From Raffaelea ambrosiae (Eukaryota > Ascomycota > Sordariomycetes > Ophiostomatales > Ophiostomataceae), in contig PCDI01000003.1 in NCBI GenBank assembly GCA_002778195.1, positions 2,873,913 through 2,937,912 on the forward strand: DNA of 64,000 nt. Reading direction: 5' to 3'. The position numbers were made by a program, and so were the translations under genes. This document shows positions 41,501-53,500 of the stretch, piece by piece. Position 1 is the first letter of the stretch. Every line of letters begins with the position of its first letter. The notes under the pieces were generated by a model, which saw only the letters and a list, made by a program, of their open reading frames with translations, was not told where the DNA came from and made no database searches.

Positions 41501-43851
41501 ATGGCCGCCTCTGTCGGCTTGTGCTCGACCTCTTCGCTTCCATCTTCTGTGCGGCTCTTCGGTAGTACGACCAGGGGTTTGGACACTTCGCCAGTGGCCA
41601 GAGGCGCAGCGCTTTCTGTTACTGGTGCCGATGCTGGTGCTGGTGCTGATGCAGTGTCCTCTGCCGCCAGGGCCTTCTCGCGCTCGGGAGTCGCCAGAGC
41701 CGCTGGTGTGGGGCTTGGTGTCCGCGGGGGATTGTCGAGCGAGTCGGATAGGCTAGAAATGGTAGGCGTGAAGATGATGGACGACTCCGAGTCGTCGCCC
41801 TTCTCAGGCTCAGACATGAGCTTCTTTGCCTCCTCGCCAAGAGCAGGCTCAGTGGCCTCTGTCACGTAGTCCGACTCGGTGGGTAGATCGTCCTTGTTGG
41901 ACGAGCCAGAGGCAATGGCGTCCGCAGAAGACGTTGCTGCGCTGTCCAGACCAGAGCCCGATAGTGGCCGAGGGGCTTTGTTCTTGCTGGGTGAGAGCGG
42001 TGCCACGACCAGGTCCGGTTCCTCGAATTGTGTGTCGGTATTCCCGCCGCCCAGCTTATCGTCATCGAGTGTGTGGAGGCGCGGCGAGCTAAGCGGCTCT
42101 TCAACAAAGTCGTCCTCGTCCTTATCGAAGAATGAGTTGGAGCTTGCCGCACCTGCACCGCTGGAAGGCGGGGTGGACGGCCTTTGCTGGCGAGTGTCCT
42201 CGCCGAGACCGGCGGCATGGGTGACCTCTTCGAAGCCATCGTCGTCGGCCGGGGAAATGTTTGTGATCTCGAGACGGCGGCCCTCGTCGGTATTGTAGTT
42301 TTGCGGGATTCGCATCGTCAGCAGATCCGTGTTGGACGGAATGGCCTCTTCACCCCGGTTGGGCGTGAGTCTGCCTTCTTTCCGCAGACGCTTGCGCTCA
42401 GCGTCGCGAACAGCAATCAGGTCCTCGGAACCGACTTCGTTGAGCAGGCCCATGTTGCTGCAGTGCAGCAGCTCGGCCATGAGCTCACAGGTCTTGAAGC
42501 GGTCGAAGCCCAGAGGCTCGAGCCGCTCGCCAAAGGTCGAGTTGAGGCGGGCCTTTTGCGCCGGCGCGTTCTTCATCAGCTGCATAAAGTTGGGCACGTT
42601 CTCGGCGAACATGCGCAGCAGGGTGCCGAGGTAGATGGGGTCGCGGCTGGAGGGGATGGAATTGGCTTCCGTGCCGACGTCCGGGTCGTAGTCGGAATTG
42701 TTCTTACGGATGACCTCAATGACGATGCCCACGCCAACGGTCAGCGCGTTACCGCCGCCAAGCATGTAGGTGATGAGCTCATCGATGCACGGGTGGGAAA
42801 CCAGCTCGCGTGTCAGCTCGTTGGGGCCAATGCATGTCTGCTCGTTCTGGCCGGCGTTGGCCGACACGGTGATGATGGCCTTGATGAAGTCGCCGGCGGA
42901 GGTCTGGGTCGCCCAGCTGTTTTTCGGGTTGAGGAAGGCGAGGAGGGTCGGCATGACGTCCTGAGTGTGTAGCCACTGTGTATAGAGTTAGCATCATATG
43001 TTTGCTTCTTTTTTTTCTTATTTCCTTCTTTGTCTTCATTCCTGTTCTCCTCTTCCCTAATCCTGTGTTCAACTCACCTCAACAATGCCTGGGCACGAGT
43101 CGGGACGGTCGAGCGTGATGACCTTCAGCAGCAGATCCATAATCATAGGACAGTCCACATGCCGCAGCATGTCGGGCACAGCCCGGTCGGCCAACTTGAG
43201 GAACTCGACCATCTCGTCGACCTTGCGGTCAAACAGGCTCTCGTTGACCTTGGTGAAATAGCTGGCCTGCAGGGGGTCCAGTGGGACGTCCCGCTTGAGG
43301 AACTGCCAGAACTTGTGCAGCAGGTCGCGGTTGTCCATGTCCATGAGGACCTCGCAGATGGACCAGTTGTCTGATGACAGAATCTCGCACGACACAAAGG
43401 CGTACTTGTTCCGCTTCTTCTCGGCCTCATCGACCTCATCCTCATCGTCCTCGTCGACCACGCTGTCGGTAGCAGAGGATGACGCGCGCGACCGGCCAAA
43501 AAGACGGGGTCGCCCGCGCTCTTCGCTGCTGCGGCCCTCGTCTGCGCGTTCTTCATTATTGTTGTTGTTGTTGCTGCTGCTATTATTATTTTCCTTTCCT
43601 TCTTCCGTCGTCTCCTCCTTTTCGGATGCTGGCACGGGCTCGGGTTTGGGGGCCACGACGTAGTCTAGTAGTCGTTCCAGGACCTCCCTTTGGCGCAGGT
43701 ACTCGAGGAGCTTGCTGTTGTGCGTCTTAATATCTGCGAGCAGCTCATTTTCGTCGAGAAGGTCCTCGAGTGTGAAATCAGGCCGGTCGAGAATGGTGTC
43801 GACGGGTGAGATGTTGGCGTAGCCGCCAAATTTCCAGAACATGTTGGGCAA
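38524..43851 (-). CDS. SIT4-phosphatase-associated protein (SAPS family)
   Basis: Four exons: 43851-43078, 42975-41311, 41237-40584 and 39696-38524, giving 1421 residues, which is long but within the filamentous fungal range. SAP proteins bind the PP6-type phosphatase Sit4 and link it to nutrient and cell-cycle signalling. Seen: MFWKFGGYANISPVDTILD at the N terminus, EILSSDNWSICEVLMD, DMLRHVDCPMIMDLLLKVI, the join GIVE-WLHTQDVMPTLLAFL, RLEPLGFDRFKTCELMAELL, and LFESADITTQIIQG near the end of the SAPS domain. The C-terminal third is acidic and disordered, with FRAYTDPQNASSS and a proline tract before LNIPPSRARLQLAARLAMNK, which is conserved in fungi. The last intron is 887 bp; I placed it because GAG|GTTAGT and CTAAC...GATAG|TTC join NNE to FRAYTDP. 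Confidence 0.85.
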
Positions 43852-46295
43852 CGCAGGCCTCTGCAGACCATCAATGTCGCAGAGTCAGGGGCGAGGGGTC
43901 GTGGAGCAATGTGATGTTCGAAATTACGAGTTGTCGTGTCTGGCATCAAAGGGGGGGTGGTGAGGATAATCGTGTGACCGTGTAGGACTCGAAAGGAAAA
44001 CAAGCCCCCAGGAGGCGGCGATTGGTCGGCTGCAGAACCCGAATGGCACACCCGGCGCGGCTGGGCGGAGAGAGAGGTCTATGAAATTCCGAATAAAACA
44101 AGCAAGAAGGGCGTCGAAAAGGGTATCTCGAGGATCTAACGGGGAGAAAACTGGACTTGGAAAACGCGCTGGTTAGTTCTGGTTTGCCACAGAGCAGAGC
44201 AAAGGCGACTGGTGTTTTTGGTCCTATGCTGTCAGGCTGTTCCGCATCCGGTAGGACGCGCTGCCGGCATCAAACCCTTGGTCCGTGTTCTCGTGCCTCC
44301 CCAGCTCATCCGCGCGATCCGCTACCGCGCCCCGTAGGTGTGTTCTGCCTGGTTGTCGGTGGCTCGTCGATGTGGTGTCGCTTCCCCTGAGTCTTGGCGG
44401 GTCACGGAGATTGGGCAGCGCTGGCCAGGCGTCGTCACGGCATCGATTACGGCTGGCCGTTGTCAAAAAGACCTCCGTCGTGCGTACCGTCGCAGAACAT
44501 ATGGGGGTTGGACAGGCAGTTGCGGACGCTCGGCAGCGCATGACAGCATCACCACAGCAGACAGCGCCATGGCGCGACAGCGACGTCGATGATAAGATGC
44601 ACAGGAGAGGAGGGGGCAGCGAAGAGGGGAGGGCAAAGAGGGCGGGGGCAAAGGCACGCAGGACTACTCACAAGGCCAATCCGGCAGAAAAGGGAAAGTG
44701 GTAAGAAAATACAAGCGCAACAGAAAGGTAACAAGATAGAAATACACACGCCCGCCGTGAGTTCGAGATGTCGGTGTTCGAGGAGGGAGTGAATGGGCGA
44801 CGACAAAAGCGCGTTGAAGGTCGATTTTGATGGAGAACGAAAAAAAATAACATAAAAAAGCTGCTGACCTTTGATTAGGGAAGGTGCGGTCGTCCGCCGT
44901 AGGCCAGGATGGGGCGTCCAGGCACCCCAGCGGCGCAACGTGTGGGGTCGGCGGGATGGACTGTGCTCGGAATCCAGCTGGCGCAAAAGGACTCGGCGCA
45001 AGAAATCAACCACTCGTCAAAAATACAACCAGGTGACGTGTGGGTGTGGTCACAGGCGCAAGTCTGGGGAGACTTTCACTCTCTCGGCAGCAAAACTATA
45101 GAGAGAACAACAAAGCCAGTTTGCCCGTTGCTCCCAGCTGTCCCGCTGTCCCGTCTGACGCGGTCATCCATTTCCCCCCTTACGCATGGTGCATACACCA
45201 CGTCGCGAGCGGCTCGCCTGGTCTTGTGCTGGCGGGCGCAGCTTGTGACTTGCGGTGTCCATCATAAACAGTGCGCACAATGCCTAGACGTCTTTCCCGG
45301 ACTGTGACCCCCCTCGGCCCTGCCGCTGACTCTCCAGCGCCTTTCGTCATAATCTCCCCCCATCCCAGCGCCTAGCCCAGGGGGTGAGCCAATATTGGGC
45401 TGCCGCTAATCCCCCCTGATGGTGCGTTCGAAGCAAGTCTGAGGATGACTGCTATTTGGTAAAAAGCTGTGTATTTCTTTTTTTTCTTTTTTTTCCTTTT
45501 CTGTTGTTTTCTTTTTTATTGGGCGGTCGCCTCCTTTGCGCTTTCCTTATTGCGCCTGTTATACTGCAGCGTCATAAACATCAGACCTCCAATCTAGGCC
45601 TTTCAAACGCGGAACAAATGCTCGCCGTGCGTCTGTTCCCATTTTTATTCTTTTCTGGTCTCGCTTGTCTCGCCTAGCCATTCCCGAGTATTTCGACGCT
45701 GGCGTCGATCATGGCCACGTCTGTGGCCAACCCGCGTCCAGCTGCCTCGTGGCAGGCCAAGTGGGCTCTTGTAGAAAGTGGGTTATTTGTTTGGGTACGA
45801 CAGTATGCACGTGCATGTGCACGTGGGATGGTTTTCGCCCTTACGGCCGATGCTCACTATCACCACGACTTACACAAGGCTCTCGTCCGCAAGACGCGCC
45901 TACTGGTCCAAGTTCGACTCATAGTAGAAAACTAGCGTGGTGTTTCGTGCGAAAGGGCTTGGGTTTTTGTATTTTTTGTGTTTTTGGCCTTTGAGGGTTT
46001 GGGGGGGGTTTTTTGGTGTGTTTTTTGGCTGTATATCAGCAATTATTTTTGTTAGCCTCAGGTTTTGTGATTATTGTTACGTCCGTAAACTGCACACAAA
46101 TAAATATCTTTACCATAATTCTTACAGCCCTTTTTTCTTTTTCATCTCTTCAAAATTCTCCTCGCCAAATCCAACTTTCACTTCATATTCGACTTCGACT
46201 TCCACATCGACTTCCACATCGACTTCTACATCGACTTCTACATCTTCTACTTCTACTTCAACTCAACTTCTATTATAACTGCCTACATCGCCACA
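43852..46295. other. Long divergent intergenic region with minisatellite
   Basis: 2.4 kb between the SAPS gene (minus) and the small secreted protein gene (plus). It probably holds long 5' leaders, possibly with leader introns. T-rich at 45475-45520 and G-rich at 46000-46015. Open frames at 44285-44704 and 45711-45935 have no recognisable content and are not called. Confidence 0.5.
46195..46262 (+). repeat. 12-bp pyrimidine-rich minisatellite in the leader of the secreted protein gene
   Basis: Four copies of TCGACTTCYACA run from 46195 to 46242 and decay into TTCTACTTCTACTTCAACTC to about 46262, which is 33 bases before the ATG at 46296. It is probably transcribed as 5' UTR. Confidence 0.75.
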
Positions 46296-46733
46296 ATGCG
46301 TATCTCTCGCCGCCAAATTCTCACCGCTCTGGTCGGTGCCATTGCCGTCCTCGGCGCCATCGTTCCCTCTGCTTCCGCTGGCTACACCGGTGCCTGCGTC
46401 AAGAAGAACCTGGAGAAGCAGGATGTGCAGTACTACATGCGCATCCCCAACGGCCGCGCCTACGGCAAGCACAACGAGGGCTTCCCGGGCAAGAGCTTCT
46501 ACGACAACCTCAAGTCGTGCGGCATCAAGGACTTCACCTGCATCTACGACGTCAAGGGCAACGCCCACGTCGACTTCGTCCTCAAGGGCCGCAGCCGCGG
46601 CCTGCCCAACAAGTGCGACATCGAGAAGCACATCGCCCGCGCCAGCCAGCAAAAGTACAAGCCTCGCTGCGTCGAAGGCACCCCCGAGACGCTGGCTAGC
46701 GAGTGGCGCAAGTCGTGGAAGAACGAACTGTGA
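46296..46733 (+). CDS. Small secreted protein with five cysteines
   Basis: A single exon of 145 residues. It has a clear signal peptide (MRISRRQILTALVGAIAVLG, cut probably after SASA at about residue 28). The mature part is about 117 residues, basic and Lys/Arg-rich, with Cys34, 75, 82, 107 and 125. Five is an odd number, so at least one cysteine would be unpaired or bonded between chains. The central run KDFTCIYDVKGNAHVDFVLKG looks like a beta hairpin. There is no recognised domain and no GPI signal. Codon usage is strongly biased to C-ending codons (AAC, AAG, GGC), as in highly expressed fungal genes, and the leader is pyrimidine-rich. The size and signal fit an effector-like or cell-wall protein; function is unknown. 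Confidence that it is a real gene is high. Confidence 0.85.
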   Translation: MRISRRQILTALVGAIAVLGAIVPSASAGYTGACVKKNLEKQDVQYYMRIPNGRAYGKHNEGFPGKSFYDNLKSCGIKDFTCIYDVKGNAHVDFVLKGRSRGLPNKCDIEKHIARASQQKYKPRCVEGTPETLASEWRKSWKNEL

Positions 46734-47512
46734 ATCTTCCTCGTTCTCAACCTCGTCGCAAAGAGAACCGCCGCAATGTTCCAGATTGTCGTCGCCGGCT
46801 TCTTGGCCTTTGTCTTCTGGTTCCCACTCGTCTTCGTCCCGCTTGCTTTACTTCTCCTCATTTAGAGGCCTTTCTTGTCTCTTTCTTTTGAGACCCTTAA
46901 TTTTTTCTTTGCCTACACCTTCTCTCTTTCATCCATACCTTCTTCTTGTACCTCTCTGTCTTTGGGAGTTATTTGGCATGTAGAGATGTCGTGGACATCT
47001 CCTATTATCGCGAATGTAGTTTTGAATATTTCTAGATATTTCTAGATGTTTCACCTTTGTGCAGATTTTAGTTTGCTAAATCATAATAAAAACAATACTG
47101 CAATATCCCAAAATAGAACCTTCAATCTTCTCAATATTAGAATTGTGATACATATGAAGAAATAGGACAGCCTGGAGTACTTGTGTATAATTCTTATTAA
47201 GCCCCGGTGGTTGACGTCGTGATAGTGCCTATCTTGTGGGCACGTGCAACATCAGGTGATACACACAGCCGAATCAGTGCTTCCCGCCAACAACAATGAG
47301 TTTGAAGAAATACAATGGGTTTGAATGATTATGGTTTTGAATAATTGAAAAAAAAAACCCCATTTGCTACTACAGAATAAGAAATAAAAAATAAAAAAAT
47401 AACGTAATACACTACAAAGGAAAGGAAACAAAAAAGTGAGCTCAATTCATAGAGCAGTCATTACAAAAGCATGCCATCAAAAAATACTTCGTCCATCATT
47501 TTTTTGCCCAGT
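46734..47512. other. Convergent, AT-rich 3' flanks
   Basis: The 3' UTRs of the secreted protein gene and of vps13. A/T-rich from about 46980 to 47480, with TCTAGATATTTCTAGATGTTTC repeats near 47030 (two copies of a TTTCTAGAT unit). No gene. Confidence 0.55.
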
Positions 47513-50500
47513 TTACCCTCCCCTCGACCGTCGGTTGAATTCTTCCACAGCCACTGATACCATCCGGTACAAAAATGCACGTCCACTCTCTTCCGCCACC
47601 GGGATAAACGGCCCATTCATGTTGCCCCGAAGGGTGATGCTCATTCCCGTGCGCTCCTTGGCGATGCCCTGAATGTCCTTCAGCGGCGCATCCCACTCCG
47701 TCGTCAGCTTCCGCGACCGGATCAATAAAATCCGCGAGTATGTCACAATCACAACCATATCCTCCTGTGGCAGCTCCAAATGGCCAATATACACCTCGTT
47801 AAAGTACTTGCCATTGTCCACCTGCTTCAGCCAGAATTGCCCCAGAGCCTCACGCTGGCTGTACGGCCGCACGATGCCGTCAGCTGGAATGAACCGCGCC
47901 AGTCGCACACGATCTAGCTCGGATCCGTCGAAGACGGTTGTCGTGTTGCGGATGCCCTCTGACACGTTGCTCGCCAGGTCCAGAACGCCAATCACCGGCT
48001 TCGTTGCCACGCCAATCATGCCTTTGCCGATGCCCTTGAAAAAGCCCAGGGCACCTTCTTGCTCTGCGCCTTCCAGAGGCTTCCGCGCCAGACCACCCAC
48101 ACCCGATGCTACTGACGTGATAAACGAGTTTGCGCCCGCCGTCACACCGTAGAATGCGTGCTTGGGCCGGTTGCGCGCGCGCGTAATGCGCCGTCGGTCC
48201 TGGAACTGCTTGTCAAGCGTGGCCGCTGCCAGGCCCTTGGACATGGCTCCGGTGAATTTGGAGACCGAGTCGCTGACACCGTAGACCGACTTCTTGACAA
48301 ATGAAGCGGCACCGCGCGCTAGGCCAATGCCCAGGTCCTCGGGGCGATCCGACATGATCAATCCCTGGTACGGTTCGTAGAAGATGTCGGTAATGCCGGA
48401 CGAGATGTTGTTGAAGAGGCCCACTGGGTTGCCCAGGAAATCAGCGGAGCCGAGAATCTTGTGGATCTGATAGAGCGCCTCCTGGCTGTAGTGGTTCGAG
48501 ATGTTCTGTGTCAAGACCGGAATCGACACCCGCACGTTCTCCAGAATGAGCGCATTCATCTGCATGGGCGCATCGTTGACGTTGCCAATGGCCATGGTGA
48601 GGATGTTGAAGAAGAACATCAGAGGGTTGCGCGACGACGTCTTGTCCTCAGCATTGACGCGCTCTGTTCGCACAAACGAAATGTCCAACTGCATAGGTTG
48701 GATGTTGAGCACCTCAAAGTAGATGTCGCGGCCGGATTGCTGCAGTTTCGGCTCAGGCAGACCCAAGTTTTCGTCACAAAGCTGCGCATTGTCGTCTTCC
48801 TCGTTCGACGCACCGGGGATCTTGGAGAAGTCCAGCACAGCAAACACGAAATCCTCATCCAAGTCGAGTGTCATTTCCTGCAGCAGGACGGTAGCATACT
48901 TGATGTATTCGACACCGTACGAGTCATCCTTGACCCGGGTCACCATGGCGTGGAGCGAAGGGTGTGCATCGATCTCCTGGGCTCGCTTCGGGACCACGCT
49001 AGGGTAGAGTATCATGGGGAAGATGCCGCCGTAGAGCTGGTTGTCGATCTGAATCCACTTCACAGCCAGGCTGATGGTCTGGTACAGAGCCGAGTCCGTG
49101 TAGCGCAGCTGCACGTCGCGCATTGTGATGTAGGCCAGCTCCCGCATCTGGGTGTTGATCAGCGAGACGCCGATGCCGGCAAGTCGCAGCTGTGCGCGGA
49201 AGGTCACGCCCGTGTCCTGGTCTTTGGCTTCGAAGCTGGTTCTGCTTCGGTCGGCGCCGCTACTGCCGCTGTTGCTACTTCCGGCAGCACTAGTGCCAGA
49301 AGCCTGGCTGCGCTGGCGGTACAGACTCTTGGACGAGCGAAAGTTGGACAGAATCAGCGTCTGCGTCGGCCCGTCTGCCGTGACGTTGATGTCGATGATT
49401 TTGGTCTGGCCCGTGACGGCTACAAACTTCATAGGTAACTGATTGCCAATTTCAGCGAGCTTGACATGCCGCTCTTTTCCAAACGCATTGATGACGATTT
49501 CGCGCGCCTTGGCTGCTGGGAAGTCCCACGAGTATGGCATGATGCTGCGCGGCGGGAGTCGATAGCGGATGGGCCGCCAGCCAGAGAGGTCTTCGACACC
49601 GTCCTCGTCCACGTTGGGGTTGGCCTGGTAGAAGGTGAACTCGGTGTCGCTCTCGTTGCGCATCGAAAATGGCCAGTTCTTGGTCTCCATGCTCAGACTC
49701 AGGAAGATGGTACCGCTCTCCATCAAAATTTCCACACGCACGAGCCTCTGCCGCTGGCCTGGCTTGGCGATCTTGACATATGTCGTTCCCAAGTCGGAGA
49801 TGTTGAAGGGCGAGGACCATTGGCTGCTAACACCCGGATAACTGAAGCAAAGCTGCTTCACCGTGCTCTTTTGGAGGAAATGCAGCGCCTGCAATGCACC
49901 CGACTTAATAGGCGACACATTGGGCGAGCTGGGTTCGCGGATGTTGATGGTCTCGCCAATCTTGTTCTGGATGATAAATCGCGGCGCCAGCGTGACGATC
50001 TTGGTCATTTTGTACTTGCCATCGCCCGGCTCGACCGTGATGCCGACATGAATCTCAGTAGCATTCGTTCGAGTCGACTGGAGCACCACCTCTGACGAGC
50101 TGCCGATGGCGTCAAAACTCTGCGGCTTGCTCCATTCCGAATCGCCCACCTTGAGCAGGACACGATTCCGGTGGTCGTCTTTGGGGAACGAAAACATGAA
50201 CGGCAAGACCGTGGGCTGCCCTTCGGCTGTGCTGCCCCGTCGGTTCACTGGCTCGGCCAACATCTGACCGGCGGCAGCCTTCGCCTGCTGCATGAAACCC
50301 TTGGAACGGACCTCCAACTTGAGACCCGTCTTGTTGAGGACCACATACGGGCTGTAGACGGTCACCTTGAATGCGCCGCCGGCATCGGGAATGCGGTAAT
50401 AGTGCAGTCGCAGATGCAGGCTGAGTCCGGCGTCGTCTTTGCACACCAGTGCCGTCTCCTTGTTGAAGTCGTCCGAGGTGCCCGAGTTGATGATGGCAAA

Positions 50501-53500
50501 GTCGCTCGGCTTGAACACCGTGTCTTGCATGTCCACGCTGAGCAACAGCAGATGGGACAGTTCCGTGACGTGCACGGGGCTGACACCACCCTTGCGCAGA
50601 AAGTTGGTCCAATCTCTCTTTGTGTTCTTATCATAGATGCGGTACTTGAAATCATAAGGCAAGAGGTTTTCGAGGACAATGGGCGCCGACAGCTTGATCT
50701 TCATGTAGGGGTAGTTTCTAGTTAAGAGAAAGGGTGGGTTAGTAAATAGACGTAGATGGCGTAGATGGCAGGCAACCCTGAGCTTTCGGCAGAGAAACTT
50801 TTGGTAAACTTACTGAACAAGCGGGTGGCCTTTGTCAAAATTGGCGTTGGCCTGGAAGAAGAATGCATCGTTGCGCTCGCTGCCCTTGCACAGCATTGTC
50901 TTCGTCGGGCGTTTGAGGAGGTCTCGCCACCACAAGGTATCACTAGACCAGTCATAACCAAACCCAGAATCTGGACGTACGACCAGGCTTTTAAGGTAGA
51001 CCGCACCGACGGGTGCTGGGCGGGCCTCGCCAGGAGCGATCTTCTCAATCTTCAGGAGATGGCCCTCTTGGGAATCATACACTCCAATCTCGATGGGGAT
51101 CTGCGTCTCGTTCTCTACAATCAAAGGGCTGCGCAGCGTCACGTATTTGACATTGTCGTTGCCGAGCTTGACATCGACCATCAGGCGGTGCAGGATATGG
51201 TTGCTCTTCGGGCGGAGACCAAACAGGAACTCGCCCTCTCGGTTGAGGCGGACGTTCTTCACCACATCAAATCCCGAGCTTTCCAGCAACACCTGAACGC
51301 TTGCCGACTGCGACTCGGTGATCAGGTTCTCACGCATCTTCTCCCACTGCTCAAACGACCACGGAGCCTCCTCGCCGTCTTCCAAGCGGGCAGTAATCTC
51401 CTCGTCCGACGTTGTGCTCCTCGACGTGACAACCACACCAAAGCCGGTGTAGTTGCGGATGCGGTACGGAGCTTCGGCGCCACGCGGCTTGCTGAGCACA
51501 TCCTGATCTTGTGTCAAAAAGGCAACCGATTTTGAGGCCAGTGCTATTGTCGAAGTCGTGATGGTGACGTCAAATGTTCGCCGCGAGGTCACATCAATAG
51601 ACAGCAGACCTGTGTCCTGGGGCCGCGACACGCCGAAGCCGACCTGCCAGGGTTCGATCAGAGGCTCCCAGGCCGACTTGGCAAAGTTGTAGACATTGGT
51701 GTACATGTCGATGGAGGTGTCAGCCTTGAGCGTGCTGGACCAGCCTTCCGCAAGGACTGTGAAGTTCTTGATGTTGAGATCCAGGATGGGCAGCTCGTGC
51801 AAGTCGCCAATCAGCACAACACGCACGCCATCAATCGTGGCCGACAGTTCCTCGTGTCTTGAAGGCGCCTGCTCCAGGTCGTGGATGCTGCCAATGGTGT
51901 CACGCCGCTGCCGCACCGTCAAGTCCAGAGGCCGAGCGCCACCGCCGCTGATGCTAAGGGCACGGCTCGCTCTCGAAATACTCCCGCTAGCGGGTCGGCC
52001 ACCGGCTGTCGTTGTGGCAGCCAATGCCGACGAGCCCTTCCCGCTGGCCGTCCGCTGCTTCACCCCGGCCTGGCGCAGCTGCTTTGCCTTCTCGTCGGCA
52101 ACAGAGGTGACGCGCTGCTTTGGCTGTTCATTCTGGGACAGCTCGGATGCGCGGCTGATAATCTGCAGCACCAGAAGAATGTCGCGAAGAGAAAGACGTA
52201 AGACCAGAGGCTCGACTTCGATGCTAATGTTGGTCGTGTCTGGCTTGGAGCTGTCCATGGACATTTGTATCGAGAAGTCGTCAATGATTCGCAGGCGGGA
52301 ATCCTCGAAACGGTCCATCCGGCAGAGGAACATGCCGACCTCGGAGATCTGGAAGGTCAGGGCATGCTGCTGCGAAAGCAAAACTTGCTTGACGCTCAGG
52401 ACGATGGCCTCGGAGGCTGTTGTGAGCGGGTTGGCGATCAGGATGATCTGGGCATCCACGATGTTGACGCGGAATGCAATGTTCAATTTCGGCGCTTCTT
52501 GCACCGGCTGTGGCTCTTCGCCGTGCTGCAGCTGAGCTGCCGTGTCCTCGCTAGTGCGGCTCTGCTCTTCCTCGGATGCCCGTCCAGTGAACGTCACCTG
52601 CATGGAATCTGCATCCGATTCGTCTGGTGTCTCGGTTGGGCTCATCAGCTCTTCCACAGGCGAGACTGGCTCCTCCACGCGCATGCCGGCAGTGACAAAT
52701 TTCTGAATCGCGAAGATGTAGTCCAGGGCAAAGATGATCCGCGGGCTGTCGATGGCCACAATGGCAATGATGTCTCGGGTCCCTCCACCGGACATGGTGA
52801 TGCTGGCCATGAATTGCTGCACACTCCTGTTGGAGGAGGACATGATGCGGCGGTATCTATTGCCTTCTCCGGGGCGGCTGTCGTAGATTTTGAAGGAGGC
52901 AATGACGAACTCGGCCTCGAGTGAACCATTTTCTTGCATTCTCAGCTTCAGCTTGCTATCGTCGAGCGAGAAACGAGACAGACTGGCACTGTCCAGGTTG
53001 CCAACTGGGCGGTCCTCTGGAGCGTTGACCAGTTCAAGACCAATCGTCTTGATCTTAAAAACGAGGTCCAGTTTTGTCCAGGTGTCGGAGTGGGAGCCGA
53101 GCTCGGGGCCAAGGTCAATAAGGGCGTCCTCTGGAATCTGTGGCGCGAGCCCTGACTTTGCCCGTTGCAGGGTGCGGTCGTCGATATCGTGCTCGACTGC
53201 CTCGTCGACGAGGTTCGGGTCGCCCTCGGTAGCAAACGCAGCTGGGACAGACTTGGACACTTCAAAGAGAAACTGCATCTGATATTGCGTGACTCGGAGG
53301 TTGAAGTCCGTCATGTGTCCCACGATCTCGGTGTCAGGTCGTTTCATGCCCGGTGTGTGCTCGGCATGGGTGACATCAAACACAAGGTCGACATGATCGA
53401 TGAGCTCCAGCTCCTCGGACTGGTCACCGCCGTAGTGCAGAAGAGAAGTGAGTCGAATATTGCGGAAGCCGGCCGAGAGTTTCATAGCCACGTCGCTGTT

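Noticed and set aside
44285..45013. Open frames on both strands in the SAPS upstream region.
   Set aside because: Low-complexity Arg/Ala-rich products that look like leader DNA, not proteins.
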